NCBI RefSeq assembly: GCF_003626635.1 | Contig: NZ_RAZT01000007.1 | Location: 310,001 to 374,000, forward strand | Source: Micromonospora musae | Lineage (GTDB): Bacteria > Actinomycetota > Actinomycetes > Mycobacteriales > Micromonosporaceae | Direction of reading: 5' to 3' | DNA: 64,000 nt | Part shown: piece by piece, positions 26,310-34,923 of the stretch | Numbering within the stretch: the stretch's first letter is position 1 | Layout of the letters: every line of letters starts with the position of its first letter | The notes under the pieces: model-generated | Databases searched by the model: none | What the model saw: only the letters and a program-made list of their open reading frames with translations | What the model was told of the DNA's origin: nothing | Program-made: the position numbers and the translations under genes

Positions 26310-26975
26310 ATGCCTTCGATCACGCGACGACGCTCCGGCGGCTCCGACCGGCGTCTCCCCGTCGAGGCGCAGATCCTCGCCGCCACCGAGCGTCTGCTCG
26401 CCGAGGGGGAGAGCTTCACGGAGCTCGGGGTGCAGCGCATCGCCCGGGAGGCGGGCGTCGCGCGGTCGACCTTCTACATGCACTTCGCCGACAAGACCGA
26501 GCTCCTGCTGCGGCTCGCCGAGTCGTTCACCGGCGTCGCCTTCGGGATCGCCCGGGAGTGGGAGCCGGCGCCGGAGGGTCCGCCGGTCGGCGGCTCGGTG
26601 GGGCTGGACGCGCTGGCTGCCGGCTTCCGGGAGATCCTCGCCGTCTACCGGCAGCACAGCGGGGTGCTCGCCGCGATCACCGAGGTCTCCGGGTACGAGC
26701 CGGTGATCCGCAGGTTCTGGCGGGCGAGGCTCGACCTGTTCCTCGTGCGTACCGCCCAGGTGCTGGAGGAGGAGAAGCGGGCCGGCCGGGTGCCCGCGGA
26801 GGTCGACATCGCCGCCGCGAGCCGCCTGATAGTGCTGGGCGGCGAGCGCTTCCTCGCCGACCACGTGGCCACCGACGACGGCAGCGGTGACGAGGCCGCC
26901 GCCCGCGAGCTCGCCGAGACCTGGTGGTACGGCGTCTACCGGCGTCCGGCCGGGCCGGAGACGCCGGTCGACTGA
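26310..26975 (+). CDS. TetR/AcrR-family regulator
   Basis: 221 residues. The HTH is RRLPVEAQILAATERLLAE through ELGVQRIAREAGVARSTFYMHFADKTELL, with the usual STFYxHF recognition helix. The ligand domain is helical and unclassified. It probably represses itself and the divergent aldo/keto reductase through the palindrome in the intergenic region. A TAGGAT about 12 bases before the ATG could be its -10. Confidence 0.92.
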   Translation: MPSITRRRSGGSDRRLPVEAQILAATERLLAEGESFTELGVQRIAREAGVARSTFYMHFADKTELLLRLAESFTGVAFGIAREWEPAPEGPPVGGSVGLDALAAGFREILAVYRQHSGVLAAITEVSGYEPVIRRFWRARLDLFLVRTAQVLEEEKRAGRVPAEVDIAAASRLIVLGGERFLADHVATDDGSGDEAAARELAETWWYGVYRRPAGPETPVD

Positions 26976-26993
26976 CCGTGACGACGGGTGCCC

Positions 26994-27257
26994 TCAGCGG
27001 GCCCGCTGCGTCCCGTGCCGGGCGTAGCGCGCCCGGAACCTCTCCACCCGGCCCGCGCTGTCGACGAGCCGCTGCTTCCCCGTCCAGAACGGGTGGCTCG
27101 CGGAGGAGATCTGCACATCGATGACCGGATAGGTGTTGCCGTCGGTCCACTCGACGGTCTGGTCGCTGGTGGCGGTGGAGCGGGTGAGGAAGGCGAAGTC
27201 GGCAGCGCGGTCGCGGTAGACGACCGGCCGGTATTCGGGGTGGATGCCGCGCTTCAT
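26994..27257 (-). CDS. rpmE2: Ribosomal protein L31 type B (zinc-free)
   Basis: 87 residues: [45 protein letters not shown] and a basic tail. The zinc-binding Cys pairs of type-A L31 are missing, so this is the paralogue made under zinc limitation. Its ATG overlaps the stop of the CobW-like gene, so both are on one transcript. Confidence 0.95.
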   Translation of the reverse strand: MKRGIHPEYRPVVYRDRAADFAFLTRSTATSDQTVEWTDGNTYPVIDVQISSASHPFWTGKQRLVDSAGRVERFRARYARHGTQRAR

Positions 27258-28576
27258 GCGCTCTCTCCTTCGGGGTTGGCGGAACTGTCGGGCAGATCGG
27301 GATCGGGACTGCCGTCCGGGGTGAGGGTGACGAGGGGGAAGCAGCCGGCGAACGGGTCGGGATAGCTGCGCCAGACCTCCTCGCCGTCAGCCAGTTCGGC
27401 GTCGGTGAGCAGGCACGCGGCGAGGGTGCGGTGCAGTTCGGCGGCGGCCAGGTCCAGGCCGATGAAGACCAGATGTTGGTGGCGGTCGCCGTAGTAGGGG
27501 TCCCAGTCCAGAGCGGCGGCGAGCCGCCGGTGGTCGGACGCCTCGGCCCAGAGCTCGTCCGGCAGGACGGCGAGCCAGCGCCCGAGCGAACCCAGGGCGA
27601 GGCCGCCACCGGCGAAGTCCCAGGCGATCACGGTCTCCGGCTGACTGGCCAGCCAGAGGTGTCCCCGCGACCGGATCGCCTCGGCGTTGAGCTCCTCCAG
27701 CGCGTCGTGCAGGCGGCCGGGGTGGAACGGCCGGCGCGCCCGGAACAGCGCGGAGACGACTCCGCAGTCCGGGTGCGGCTCGTGCACCCCGAGCGCGTAC
27801 CCCTCCAGGCCTCGGGTCAGTGTGCCCGGCGTGTCGGGCCGGTGACGGCGGGTGTCGCGCAGCTGCCGGCTCAGCGCGTGGGTGTCGACCAGTTCCGCGT
27901 CGACCCGGACCTGAGTGGTCCACGGCGCCATCCGGTCCAGCAGCACCGAGAGCCGGCTGGTGTCGAACTCCCCGTCGCGGGACAGGCCCCACAGGACGAT
28001 CGTGTCGGCGTACTCGATCTGGCGTACCACCACGTCGGCCACGGCGCGGTCGTCGTCGGCGGCGGCGTGGATGCCGAGGCTCTTCAGGTCGTCGGTGGTG
28101 GCCAGCGCGTCGATCAGGTGCTCGGCATCGACCACTGTGACGTACGAGTCGATGCGCAGCAGGTCGGTGACCGGGGCGCCGTCGACCAGGCAGTGGGCGC
28201 AGGCGGTGGCGACCGCCTCCGGCTCGACGACCTCGGGGAGCATCAGGATGAGGTCCCGGCCGGGGTGCGTGCGGGCGAGTCGGGCCAGGGTGGGCAGCAC
28301 GTCCTCGCGGAGCGTGCAGGAGACGCAGCCGTGTGCGAGTTCGATGCGTACGTCCTCCAGCAGGCCGGAACCGTCGCGGACGATGCGCTGGACCGCGCCC
28401 GCGTGCACCTCGGTGAGGTCGTGGCGGACCAGCAGCAGGGTCGGGTCCGCCGTGAGCAGGGCGCGGGCGGCGGCGTAGGTGGTGCCCGGCCAGAAGCCGC
28501 TCAACACGGTCAGGGCCGGCCGGAGGTCGGCCGCTCCGGCCAGGGTGCCGGCGGGCGCGAGTGGTGACGTCGACAT
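27254..28576 (-). CDS. CobW/COG0523-like protein with degenerate P-loop (Mrf-like)
   Basis: 440 residues. The fold resembles zinc-metallochaperone GTPases, but the Walker A position reads [10 protein letters not shown], lacking the GKT of real P-loops, and the metal motif is [10 protein letters not shown] (C-x2-C) instead of GCxCC. The C-terminal CobW domain is present ([25 protein letters not shown]). In mycobacteria a related protein, Mrf, lies with zinc-free ribosomal proteins and promotes hibernation of such ribosomes; this gene's context is the same, so an Mrf-like role is likelier than metal delivery. A GTG one codon upstream is an alternative start. TATAAT at 28617-28612 on the minus strand is a perfect -10 overlapping the Zur-like box. 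Confidence 0.82.
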   Translation of the reverse strand: MSTSPLAPAGTLAGAADLRPALTVLSGFWPGTTYAAARALLTADPTLLLVRHDLTEVHAGAVQRIVRDGSGLLEDVRIELAHGCVSCTLREDVLPTLARLARTHPGRDLILMLPEVVEPEAVATACAHCLVDGAPVTDLLRIDSYVTVVDAEHLIDALATTDDLKSLGIHAAADDDRAVADVVVRQIEYADTIVLWGLSRDGEFDTSRLSVLLDRMAPWTTQVRVDAELVDTHALSRQLRDTRRHRPDTPGTLTRGLEGYALGVHEPHPDCGVVSALFRARRPFHPGRLHDALEELNAEAIRSRGHLWLASQPETVIAWDFAGGGLALGSLGRWLAVLPDELWAEASDHRRLAAALDWDPYYGDRHQHLVFIGLDLAAAELHRTLAACLLTDAELADGEEVWRSYPDPFAGCFPLVTLTPDGSPDPDLPDSSANPEGESA

Positions 28577-28597
28577 CACGGTCCTCTCGTCGCTTGT

Positions 28598-28612
28598 TGA
28601 AAACGATTGTCA
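28598..28612. promoter_or_regulatory. Probable Zur box
   Basis: TGAAAACGATTGTCA, an imperfect palindrome close to the actinobacterial Zur consensus (TGAAAATCATTTTCA-like), sits between the divergent zinc-free ribosomal operons. It overlaps or abuts -10-like sequences on both strands (TATAAT leftward, TATAGT rightward at 28614-28619). Confidence 0.7.
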
Positions 28613-28650
28613 TTATAGTGAGAGGCCGAGTATCAACCAGAAGGAGTCAC

Positions 28651-28887
28651 GTGTCCAGACGATGTGATGTCACCGGCGCCCAGCCGGGCTTCGGCAACGC
28701 CGTGTCCCACTCCCATCGACGCACCCGCCGCCGGTGGAACCCGAACCTCCAGCGTCACCGGTACTGGCTGCCGTCCGAGCGGCGCTGGATCACCCTCACC
28801 CTCACCGCGAAGGCGTTGCGGACGGTCGACCGCAGGGGCATCGAGGCGATCGTCGCCGAGCTGCGCGGCCGGGGAGCGCGGATCTGA
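28651..28887 (+). CDS. rpmB2: Ribosomal protein L28, zinc-free paralogue
   Basis: 78 residues from a GTG with AAGGAG five bases upstream: [39 protein letters not shown]. Only one Cys remains of the Cys pairs found in zinc-binding L28. First gene of the rightward operon; its stop overlaps the L33 start by one base. Confidence 0.94.
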   Translation: MSRRCDVTGAQPGFGNAVSHSHRRTRRRWNPNLQRHRYWLPSERRWITLTLTAKALRTVDRRGIEAIVAELRGRGARI

Positions 28888-29054
28888 TGGCCCGGCAGAC
28901 CGACATCCGTCCGGTGGTCAAGCTCCGCAGCACCGCCGGAACCGGCTACACCTACGTCACCCGGAAGAACCGGCGCAACGACCCGGACCGCCTCGTCCTG
29001 CGCAAGTACGACCCGCTCGTGCGTCGGCACGTCGAGTTCCGGGAGGAGCGCTGA
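28887..29054 (+). CDS. rpmG2: Ribosomal protein L33, zinc-free paralogue
   Basis: 55 residues, [18 protein letters not shown] then [22 protein letters not shown]. There is no cysteine, so the zinc ribbon of the housekeeping form is lost. TGATG overlaps couple it to L28 before it and S14 after it. Confidence 0.94.
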   Translation: MARQTDIRPVVKLRSTAGTGYTYVTRKNRRNDPDRLVLRKYDPLVRRHVEFREER

Positions 29055-29359
29055 TGGCCCGCCGCGGTCTCGTCAACCGTCAGGGCCGCCGGGCGGAGCT
29101 GGTCGCGCGGCAGGCCGACCACCGCGCCGAGCTGAAGCGGCTCATCGCCCACCCCGACACCGACCCGGTGGTACGCGGCGAGGCCGTCCGCCGCCTGGCG
29201 CGGCTGCCACGCGACTCCAGCCCGGTACGGCTGCGCAGCCGGGACGTCGTCGACGGGCGACCGCGTGGGGTGCTCAGCCGGTTCGGCCTGTCCCGGGTCC
29301 GCTTCCGGGAGATGGCGCTGCGGGGTGAGCTGCCGGGGGTACGCAAGGCCTCCTGGTGA
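29054..29359 (+). CDS. rpsN2: Ribosomal protein S14, long zinc-free type
   Basis: 101 residues. The long S14 form without the CxxC-x(n)-CxxC of the short zinc-dependent type; contains [18 protein letters not shown] and the C-terminal [25 protein letters not shown]. Third gene of the cluster. S18, often found in such operons, is not present here. Confidence 0.94.
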   Translation: MARRGLVNRQGRRAELVARQADHRAELKRLIAHPDTDPVVRGEAVRRLARLPRDSSPVRLRSRDVVDGRPRGVLSRFGLSRVRFREMALRGELPGVRKASW

Positions 29360-29386
29360 CGTCCGACGTGGCCGGCCCGTCCCGCC

Positions 29387-30079
29387 TCATCCGCGCCGGT
29401 CGGCGGACGGGCCGGTCCACGTCGAGCCGCCGCGCAGGTAGGTGAGCACCGCCAGCACGCGACGGTTGGTGTCGTCGCTGGGCAGCAGGCCGAGCTTGGT
29501 GAGGATGTTCCCGACGTGCTTGCCGACCGCCGCCTCGGTGACGTGCAGCGCCGCCGCGATCGCCGCGTTCGAACGGCCCTGCGCCACCAGCCCCAGCACC
29601 TCCCGCTCCCGTCCGGACAACGCGGCGAGAGGGTCGTTCGGGCGGTGCAGCAGCCGGCGTACGACGTCGGGGTCGATGACCGTGCCGCCGCCGGTGACGG
29701 TGCGCAGCTGCTCGACGAACTCGACCACCTCGGCGACCCGGTCCTTCAGCAGGTAGCCGACGCGGCGGCCGTCCCCGCTGCCGAGGAGCGCGGCGGCGTA
29801 CTCGGCCTGCACGTGCTGACTGAGCACCACCACCGCGAGCTCCGGCCGCTCCGCGCGCAACTCGACCGCCGCCCGCAGACCGTCGTCCCGCCGGCCGGGG
29901 GGCATCCGGATGTCGGTCACCACCAGGTCCGGCCGGTGCGTGCGGGCCGCCGCCAGCAGCTCCGGCGCGGAGCCGGCGGCGGCGAGCACCTCGAAACCGA
30001 ACCGCTCCAGCAGGCCGACCAGCCCTTCGCGGAGGAGGACCTCGTCCTCGGCGAGTACGACCCGGGTCACCGGTGGCAT
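29387..30079 (-). CDS. NarL/LuxR-family response regulator
   Basis: 230 residues. Receiver with acidic E11/D12 region (VVLAEDEVLL), phospho-Asp in DLVVTDIRMPP and Lys in GYLLKDR. The C-terminal LuxR HTH is LSGREREVLGLVAQGRSNAAIAAALHVTEAAVGKHVGNILTKL. It overlaps the end of the upstream histidine kinase by 13 bases, forming a two-component pair. Target genes are not evident locally. Confidence 0.94.
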   Translation of the reverse strand: MPPVTRVVLAEDEVLLREGLVGLLERFGFEVLAAAGSAPELLAAARTHRPDLVVTDIRMPPGRRDDGLRAAVELRAERPELAVVVLSQHVQAEYAAALLGSGDGRRVGYLLKDRVAEVVEFVEQLRTVTGGGTVIDPDVVRRLLHRPNDPLAALSGREREVLGLVAQGRSNAAIAAALHVTEAAVGKHVGNILTKLGLLPSDDTNRRVLAVLTYLRGGSTWTGPSADRRG

Positions 30080-31359
30080 GGCAGCTCCACCCGGACGAGG
30101 GTAGGGCCGCCCGGTGGGCTGGCGAGCAGCAACCGCCCGCCGGCGGCGCCCACCCGGTCGGCGAGTCCGGTCAGCCCGGTGCCCCGCGCCGGGTCCGCGC
30201 CGCCCCGGCCGTCGTCCGAGACCTCGACCACCAGCCGCTCGCCGGCCCGCGTGAGTCGTACCTCGGCCCGGGTCGCCGAGGCGTGCCGGGTGACGTTGTT
30301 GAGCGACTCCGAGACCACGTACCAGGCTGTCGTCTCGACGTTCTCGGGCACCGGCCGTTCCAGGTCGGCGTGCACGGTGACCGGGACGGTGGCCTCGTCG
30401 GCCAGTTCCCGGACCGCGCCGGCGAGGCCGAGGTCCGTGAGGCTCTGCGGGCGGAGGCCGTGCACGATCTGCCGGAGCATGACCATCAGCCCCTTCGCCT
30501 GGTCGTGAGCCACCGTGAGCGGCCGGGCGGCGGGGGAGTCGTCGGGCACGTCGAGCCGGGCCAGCCCCAGTTGCAGGGTGAGGCTGGTCAGCCGGGGCTG
30601 GGCGCCGTCGTGCAGGTCGCGTTCGATCCGGCGGCGCTCCGCCTCGTACGCGTCCACGAGGCGAGCCCGTGACCTGGTCACCTCGCGCAGCGCGGCGGTG
30701 TCGGGCGACGAGCCGAGCAGCCAGCGCGCCACCGCGCCCTGGGTCGCCGCGAGCGCCCCGAGTCCGTACCAGAGCACCGGCAGCAGCAGCACGGCGACGA
30801 CTGCGTACGGGACGGCCTCACCCGGCGTGTCGATGGTGTCCCAGACCACGATCACCTGGTCGGCGTCCCCGGCCAGCCACGGACTGGCGACCAGCAGCAC
30901 GTCGATCAGCACCAGCAGGAGATAGACCCAGTAGACGACCGGCACCACACCGCCGAGCCACACCAGGTACGCGACCTCGCGCCACGCGTGGGCGCTCGTG
31001 TAGCGCTCGGCGACGCTCGACCAGCGGCGGGCCGGCACCGGGCGCGAGTCGATGAGCCCGAGCCGCCACCTTTCGACCGCCGCGACGGCGGCGCTGACGA
31101 TCGGCGCGAACCCGACGAGGGCGAGCGTGCCCAGGGTCAGGAAGAGCGCGAGCGGCAGGGGAATCGGACGGTCGTGCCGGTGTACGGCGTTGACGGCCGC
31201 GAGCAGGGGAGCCCCGACCAGCAGCAGCCCGACGGAGAGCACGCCGGCGACCGGGGCGGTGGAGACCAGGTAGGCCAGCGCTCGCCAGGGCCACTCGGAG
31301 AGCAGGTAGCGGGGGTGGCGCAGCGCCGTGGCCAGGTGCGAGGGCCGGGAGGACGTCAT
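30067..31359 (-). CDS. NarX/DesK-type sensor histidine kinase
   Basis: 430 residues from MTSSRPSHLATALRHPRYLL. An N-terminal sensor with about four to five membrane helices (APVAGVLSVGLLLVGAPLL, LFLTLGTLALVGFAPIV, VYWVYLLLVLIDVLLV, AVVAVLLLPVLWYGLGAL) precedes HisKA_3 with phospho-His in ERRRIERDLHDGAQPRL. The HATPase has VSESLNNVTRHA, DDGRGG and GTGLTGLADRV. Forms an operon with the response regulator. The signal is unknown; such kinases often sense cell-envelope stress. Confidence 0.93.
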   Translation of the reverse strand: MTSSRPSHLATALRHPRYLLSEWPWRALAYLVSTAPVAGVLSVGLLLVGAPLLAAVNAVHRHDRPIPLPLALFLTLGTLALVGFAPIVSAAVAAVERWRLGLIDSRPVPARRWSSVAERYTSAHAWREVAYLVWLGGVVPVVYWVYLLLVLIDVLLVASPWLAGDADQVIVVWDTIDTPGEAVPYAVVAVLLLPVLWYGLGALAATQGAVARWLLGSSPDTAALREVTRSRARLVDAYEAERRRIERDLHDGAQPRLTSLTLQLGLARLDVPDDSPAARPLTVAHDQAKGLMVMLRQIVHGLRPQSLTDLGLAGAVRELADEATVPVTVHADLERPVPENVETTAWYVVSESLNNVTRHASATRAEVRLTRAGERLVVEVSDDGRGGADPARGTGLTGLADRVGAAGGRLLLASPPGGPTLVRVELPCHR

Positions 31360-31957
31360 GTCCTCGACGCTATCGGCGGTGCCGGGGCCGACCCAGCCGA
31401 CTGGATCCACTCCGCGGGTATGCCCAGCCCTACCTCGTTCGGCCGGCTGCGGCCCGCGCCGGGGGGCCCGACCAGGTTGATCAGGAGACCCGAGTGGTCA
31501 GGAATGACCTCATCCGTTGCGGGGGGACAGACGCGTCGAAAGCCCCAACAAGGCATCACACCGACGGGACAAGCTGGACCATTTTCGCATTTGCCGCCAG
31601 GCTCACCCGCTCGAAGTTAACCGTCCGTCTTCCGGGTCGTGTGACAGTTGCTGGTCGTCTGCCGCTGTAGGTCATGCTGCCCTGGCACAGCTTCAGGTGT
31701 ACGGCCGCGGCAGCTGGTGTGTCGACCGGGAGGTGCGTATGTCTTCGCAGCGGGGAAGCCGCTGTGGTCACTCGTCGGGCAAGGACGGCCCGCGACCGCA
31801 CTGATCCTCGAATCCCGTTCACCCAGCCCGGCGCCCCGGTCGTGCATCGGTCCCGTTGACGCCTCACGGTCCGGCCGCCACTCCTCAGCCATTTCCTCGT
31901 GCCGAGACGGAGTACGACCATGCCTGGCGGCAGCCTGCCCTCGACGAAGCGGTCCCG
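31360..31957. other. Intergenic region upstream of the poly-gamma-glutamate operon
   Basis: No convincing gene in about 600 bases; short frames on both strands have no homology-like features. It must contain the promoter of the pgs operon and that of the divergent histidine kinase. A slightly lower-GC stretch lies near 31550-31660, but no clear -35/-10 pair could be fixed. Confidence 0.5.
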
Positions 31958-33373
31958 ATGACGTCGGTCACCGCGCCCCTGTGGCTGCTCGGGGTATGCA
32001 TCGCGGGCCTGCTCACTCACCTTCTGGTCGAACGCGCACGCCACCGGCGTCAGCTGTCCCGGCTGCCGACCCGGATCGTGGTGAACGGAATCCGCGGCAA
32101 GTCCTCGGTGACCCGGCTCATCGCGGGCGCCCTGCGCGCGGACGACCGACGCACGGTCTTCGCCAAGACGACGGGCACCGCCGCCCGCCTGATCTACCCG
32201 CAGGGCCGGGAGGTTCCGATCCGTCGCGGTCGAGGCGGCGTCAACGTCATCGAGCAGATCGGGGTGGTCCGCCGAGCCGTGCACGCGGGCGCGGACACCC
32301 TGGTCGTGGAGTGCATGGCGGTCCTGCCGGAGCTGCAGCAGGTGAACCAGGAGCTGCTCATCGAGGGCGACGTCGTCGTGATCAGCAACGTGCGGGAGGA
32401 CCATCTGGAGGAGATGGGCCCGACCCTCGACGACGTCGCCCGGTCGTTGAGCCGTTCGATGCCTCATCGCGGCACGGTGGTGACCGCGGAGCGGGAACGG
32501 TTGCACATCCTGCGCGAGGAGGCGGACCGCCGCCAGTGCAACCTGATCGCCGTAGACCCGGAAACGGTCACGGACGCGGAGATGCGGCGCTTCCGGTGGA
32601 TCACCTTCAAGGAGAACGTGGCCATCGCGCTGGCCGTCGCGGAGCTCTGCGGCGTGGACCGGCGGACCGCGCTGAAGGGGATGTGGCAGGCCGCCCCGGA
32701 CCCGGGCGTACTGCGAGTGGACGCGTGCGCCCACAACGGGCGGCGGTTCGCCGCGGTGAACCTCTTCGCCGCCAACGACCCGGCCTCGACCCTGATGAAC
32801 ATCAACCTGCTCCGGGAGCGCGGGTTGGTCGGTGAGCGGGTCGCCGTGGTCATCAACTGCCGACCCGACCGGATCGAGCGCAACGGCCAGATGGGCGGCA
32901 TCATCCCGGAGATCAAGCCGACGAAGGTGTTCCTCATCGGCGCCCCGACCCGTAGCGCGCTGCACCTCATCCCGGAAGAGTGGCGCGACCGCGTGGTCGA
33001 CCTCGACGGCGAGCACCGCACCGGCGTCGAGCTGCGGGACGCCATCGTCGAACAGCTCGGCGCGGGCGAGACCGGGACCTCGCTGCTGATGATCGGCAAC
33101 ATCCACGGTCGCGGCGAGGAGCTGCTGGAGGCGCTGCACTCGGTGACCGTCGCGGCGACCGCCGCGGCGCCGTTCGCCGAGCTCTCCCAGACCCTGGAGC
33201 GCATCTACAAGCTGGACACCGCCCGCAAGCCGGACACGGCGGAGAGCGGGGCGCAGGTCGACCTGGACGCGACAGTCGTGCTCTCCCGCGAGGACCTGAC
33301 CGCGACCACGGTGCTGAACAGCGCCCGCATCGCCGTCCTGCACGGCGACCGACGTCGAGCCGCCCGCCCCTGA
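31958..33373 (+). CDS. pgsB: Poly-gamma-glutamate synthase PgsB/CapB
   Basis: 471-residue Mur-ligase-like amide ligase that polymerises glutamate through gamma-carboxyl bonds. An N-terminal membrane anchor (PLWLLGVCIAGLLTHLLVE) precedes the ATP site NGIRGKSSVTRL and conserved TTGTAARLIYP, VVISNVREDHLEEMGP, ITFKENVAIALA and NCRPDRIERN, all typical of PgsB. The ATG at 31958 fits the family start; its ribosome site is weak and an upstream TTG is possible. First gene of pgsB-pgsC-NlpC/P60-pgsA. Confidence 0.93.
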   Translation: MTSVTAPLWLLGVCIAGLLTHLLVERARHRRQLSRLPTRIVVNGIRGKSSVTRLIAGALRADDRRTVFAKTTGTAARLIYPQGREVPIRRGRGGVNVIEQIGVVRRAVHAGADTLVVECMAVLPELQQVNQELLIEGDVVVISNVREDHLEEMGPTLDDVARSLSRSMPHRGTVVTAERERLHILREEADRRQCNLIAVDPETVTDAEMRRFRWITFKENVAIALAVAELCGVDRRTALKGMWQAAPDPGVLRVDACAHNGRRFAAVNLFAANDPASTLMNINLLRERGLVGERVAVVINCRPDRIERNGQMGGIIPEIKPTKVFLIGAPTRSALHLIPEEWRDRVVDLDGEHRTGVELRDAIVEQLGAGETGTSLLMIGNIHGRGEELLEALHSVTVAATAAAPFAELSQTLERIYKLDTARKPDTAESGAQVDLDATVVLSREDLTATTVLNSARIAVLHGDRRRAARP

Positions 33374-33383
33374 GCGAAGGAAC

Positions 33384-33851
33384 ATGATGCCAACATTCGA
33401 CCTGTCCTCCGAGCTCAGTGCCGTGATCATCGCGGCGGGGCTGCTGTTCGGGCTCGTCGGCTACCTCGTGACCAACGTCGCGCCGGCCGGCCTCATGGTG
33501 CCCGGTTGTCTGGTGCTCACCGCGCTGGAGGACGCCCGCAGTCTCATCACCGTCGTGGCCATCACCACCGTCACGGTGCTGATCATGAAGGTGCTGCAGC
33601 GCATGACCATCCTGTACGGCAAGCGGCTCTTCGCCGTGGCGGTGTTGGTCTCCTCCTTCATGTCGGTGACGTCGTTCGTGCTGCTGCACACCCGTCTGCC
33701 GTTCCTCTTCGCCGGCGACACGCTGTCGTTCATCATCCCCGGACTGATGACCTACCAGCTGGTGCGGCCGCGTGCGCTGCAGACGCTGGCCGCCACGGGC
33801 GTGGTCAGCGCCGGCACCGGCGGCCTCGCCCTGCTGATGGTCTCGCTCTGA
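33384..33851 (+). CDS. pgsC: Poly-gamma-glutamate synthase membrane subunit PgsC/CapC
   Basis: 155 residues with about four to five membrane helices (AVIIAAGLLFGLVGYLVTNV, GLMVPGCLVLTALEDARSLI, TVTVLIMKVLQR, LFAVAVLVSSFMSVTSFVLL, FIIPGLMTYQLVRPR). PgsC partners PgsB in the membrane synthase. AAGGAA lies just upstream of tandem ATGs. Its stop overlaps the next gene by one base. Confidence 0.92.
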   Translation: MMPTFDLSSELSAVIIAAGLLFGLVGYLVTNVAPAGLMVPGCLVLTALEDARSLITVVAITTVTVLIMKVLQRMTILYGKRLFAVAVLVSSFMSVTSFVLLHTRLPFLFAGDTLSFIIPGLMTYQLVRPRALQTLAATGVVSAGTGGLALLMVSL

Positions 33852-34909
33852 TGCGCAACCTGCGGGTCGTCCTCACCGTCCTGGCGGCCGTCGCCGTCGT
33901 CGCCGCCGGCCTGGTCGTCGTCCGGCTCGTCACCGGGAGCCCGAACGGCGCGGCGCCGGCGTCGAGCTGGGGTACGCCGACCCCGACGCACTCGCCGCGC
34001 AACGACGTCGAGCGGCTGGAGCAGCAGTACAAGCTGGTGGACCGGACCCGCCCGGACCGCACCGAGGTGCATCGCCGCAGCGACAACGAGCTCGTCGCCA
34101 CGCTCACCGTGGGCGCGCGGACCGTCGTGGTGGCCGGCCCCGAGCGCCGCTTCAGCGAACCGTCCAGCACTCCCGCGGAGATCGAATCGACGTCCTGGGT
34201 GCGCGTGGCGCCGGAGCCGTGGCAGACGCGACGCGGCAAGGACGAGGAGTTCGTCGGCTGGCTGCTCGACCAGATCGAGGACGAGGATCCGCCGATCGAC
34301 GTGCTCGCGGCCACGATGCAGTACCTGGCCGACGCGCCCGACGGCCGCAACGACGAGGGTGTCAGGTACATCGGCGACGCCGGCTTCGGGTACGTGCACA
34401 GCGCCGACGAGCGTGACGGGGCGGACTTCTACGACTACCTGGAGATCCCGTGGGAGTTCTCCGACAGCGGCAAGAAGAAGCCGTCCGAGCGGTGGGACCG
34501 TGACCTGGACTGCTCCGGCTTCGTCCGGCTGATCTACGGCTACCGGTTCGGGCTCCCGCTCTTCAACGATCCGGTCAGCACCACCGTCGACGGCCTTCCG
34601 CGCACGGCGTCGAGCATGGCCTCGTACGCCCGCTCGGTGCTCATCGCCGCCGGACGTACCCCGGGCAAGGCGCCCGCCGACCTGACCGCCCTGCAACCCG
34701 GCGACCTCGTCTTCTTCTCCCTGCACAAGGAGGACCCCAACCTCATCACCCACTCCGGGATCTATCTCGGGAAGGATGAGGACGGGGGGATGCGCTTCGT
34801 CTCCTCGCGCGAGACCGTCGACGGTCCCACCTTCGGCGACGTACATGGAGACGGTGTCGTCGACTCCGGTTACTTCGGCGAGCGGCTGCGCCGGGTCATC
34901 CGGCTCTGA
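33851..34909 (+). CDS. Membrane-anchored NlpC/P60 peptidase in the pgs operon
   Basis: 352 residues with an N-terminal uncleaved or signal-like helix (VVLTVLAAVAVVAAGLVVVRL), a ~180-residue linker domain and a C-terminal NlpC/P60 domain. Catalytic Cys is in DLDCSGFVRLIYG and catalytic His in LITHSGIYLGK; GDLVFFSLH is typical. In Bacillus the poly-gamma-glutamate hydrolase PgdS is also an NlpC/P60 enzyme that cuts gamma-D/L-glutamyl bonds, so this protein may trim, release or attach the polymer; peptidoglycan cleavage is the alternative. Tightly coupled to pgsC and pgsA. Confidence 0.88.
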   Translation: MRNLRVVLTVLAAVAVVAAGLVVVRLVTGSPNGAAPASSWGTPTPTHSPRNDVERLEQQYKLVDRTRPDRTEVHRRSDNELVATLTVGARTVVVAGPERRFSEPSSTPAEIESTSWVRVAPEPWQTRRGKDEEFVGWLLDQIEDEDPPIDVLAATMQYLADAPDGRNDEGVRYIGDAGFGYVHSADERDGADFYDYLEIPWEFSDSGKKKPSERWDRDLDCSGFVRLIYGYRFGLPLFNDPVSTTVDGLPRTASSMASYARSVLIAAGRTPGKAPADLTALQPGDLVFFSLHKEDPNLITHSGIYLGKDEDGGMRFVSSRETVDGPTFGDVHGDGVVDSGYFGERLRRVIRL

Positions 34910-34923
34910 CACTAGGAACGGTC

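Noticed and set aside
21697..26706. A 1669-codon open frame antisense to ileS and its neighbours
   Set aside because: The ileS and aldo/keto reductase frames on the other strand have full catalytic motifs and ribosome sites. The antisense protein is low-complexity Arg/Gly/Val, a known artefact of third-position GC bias.
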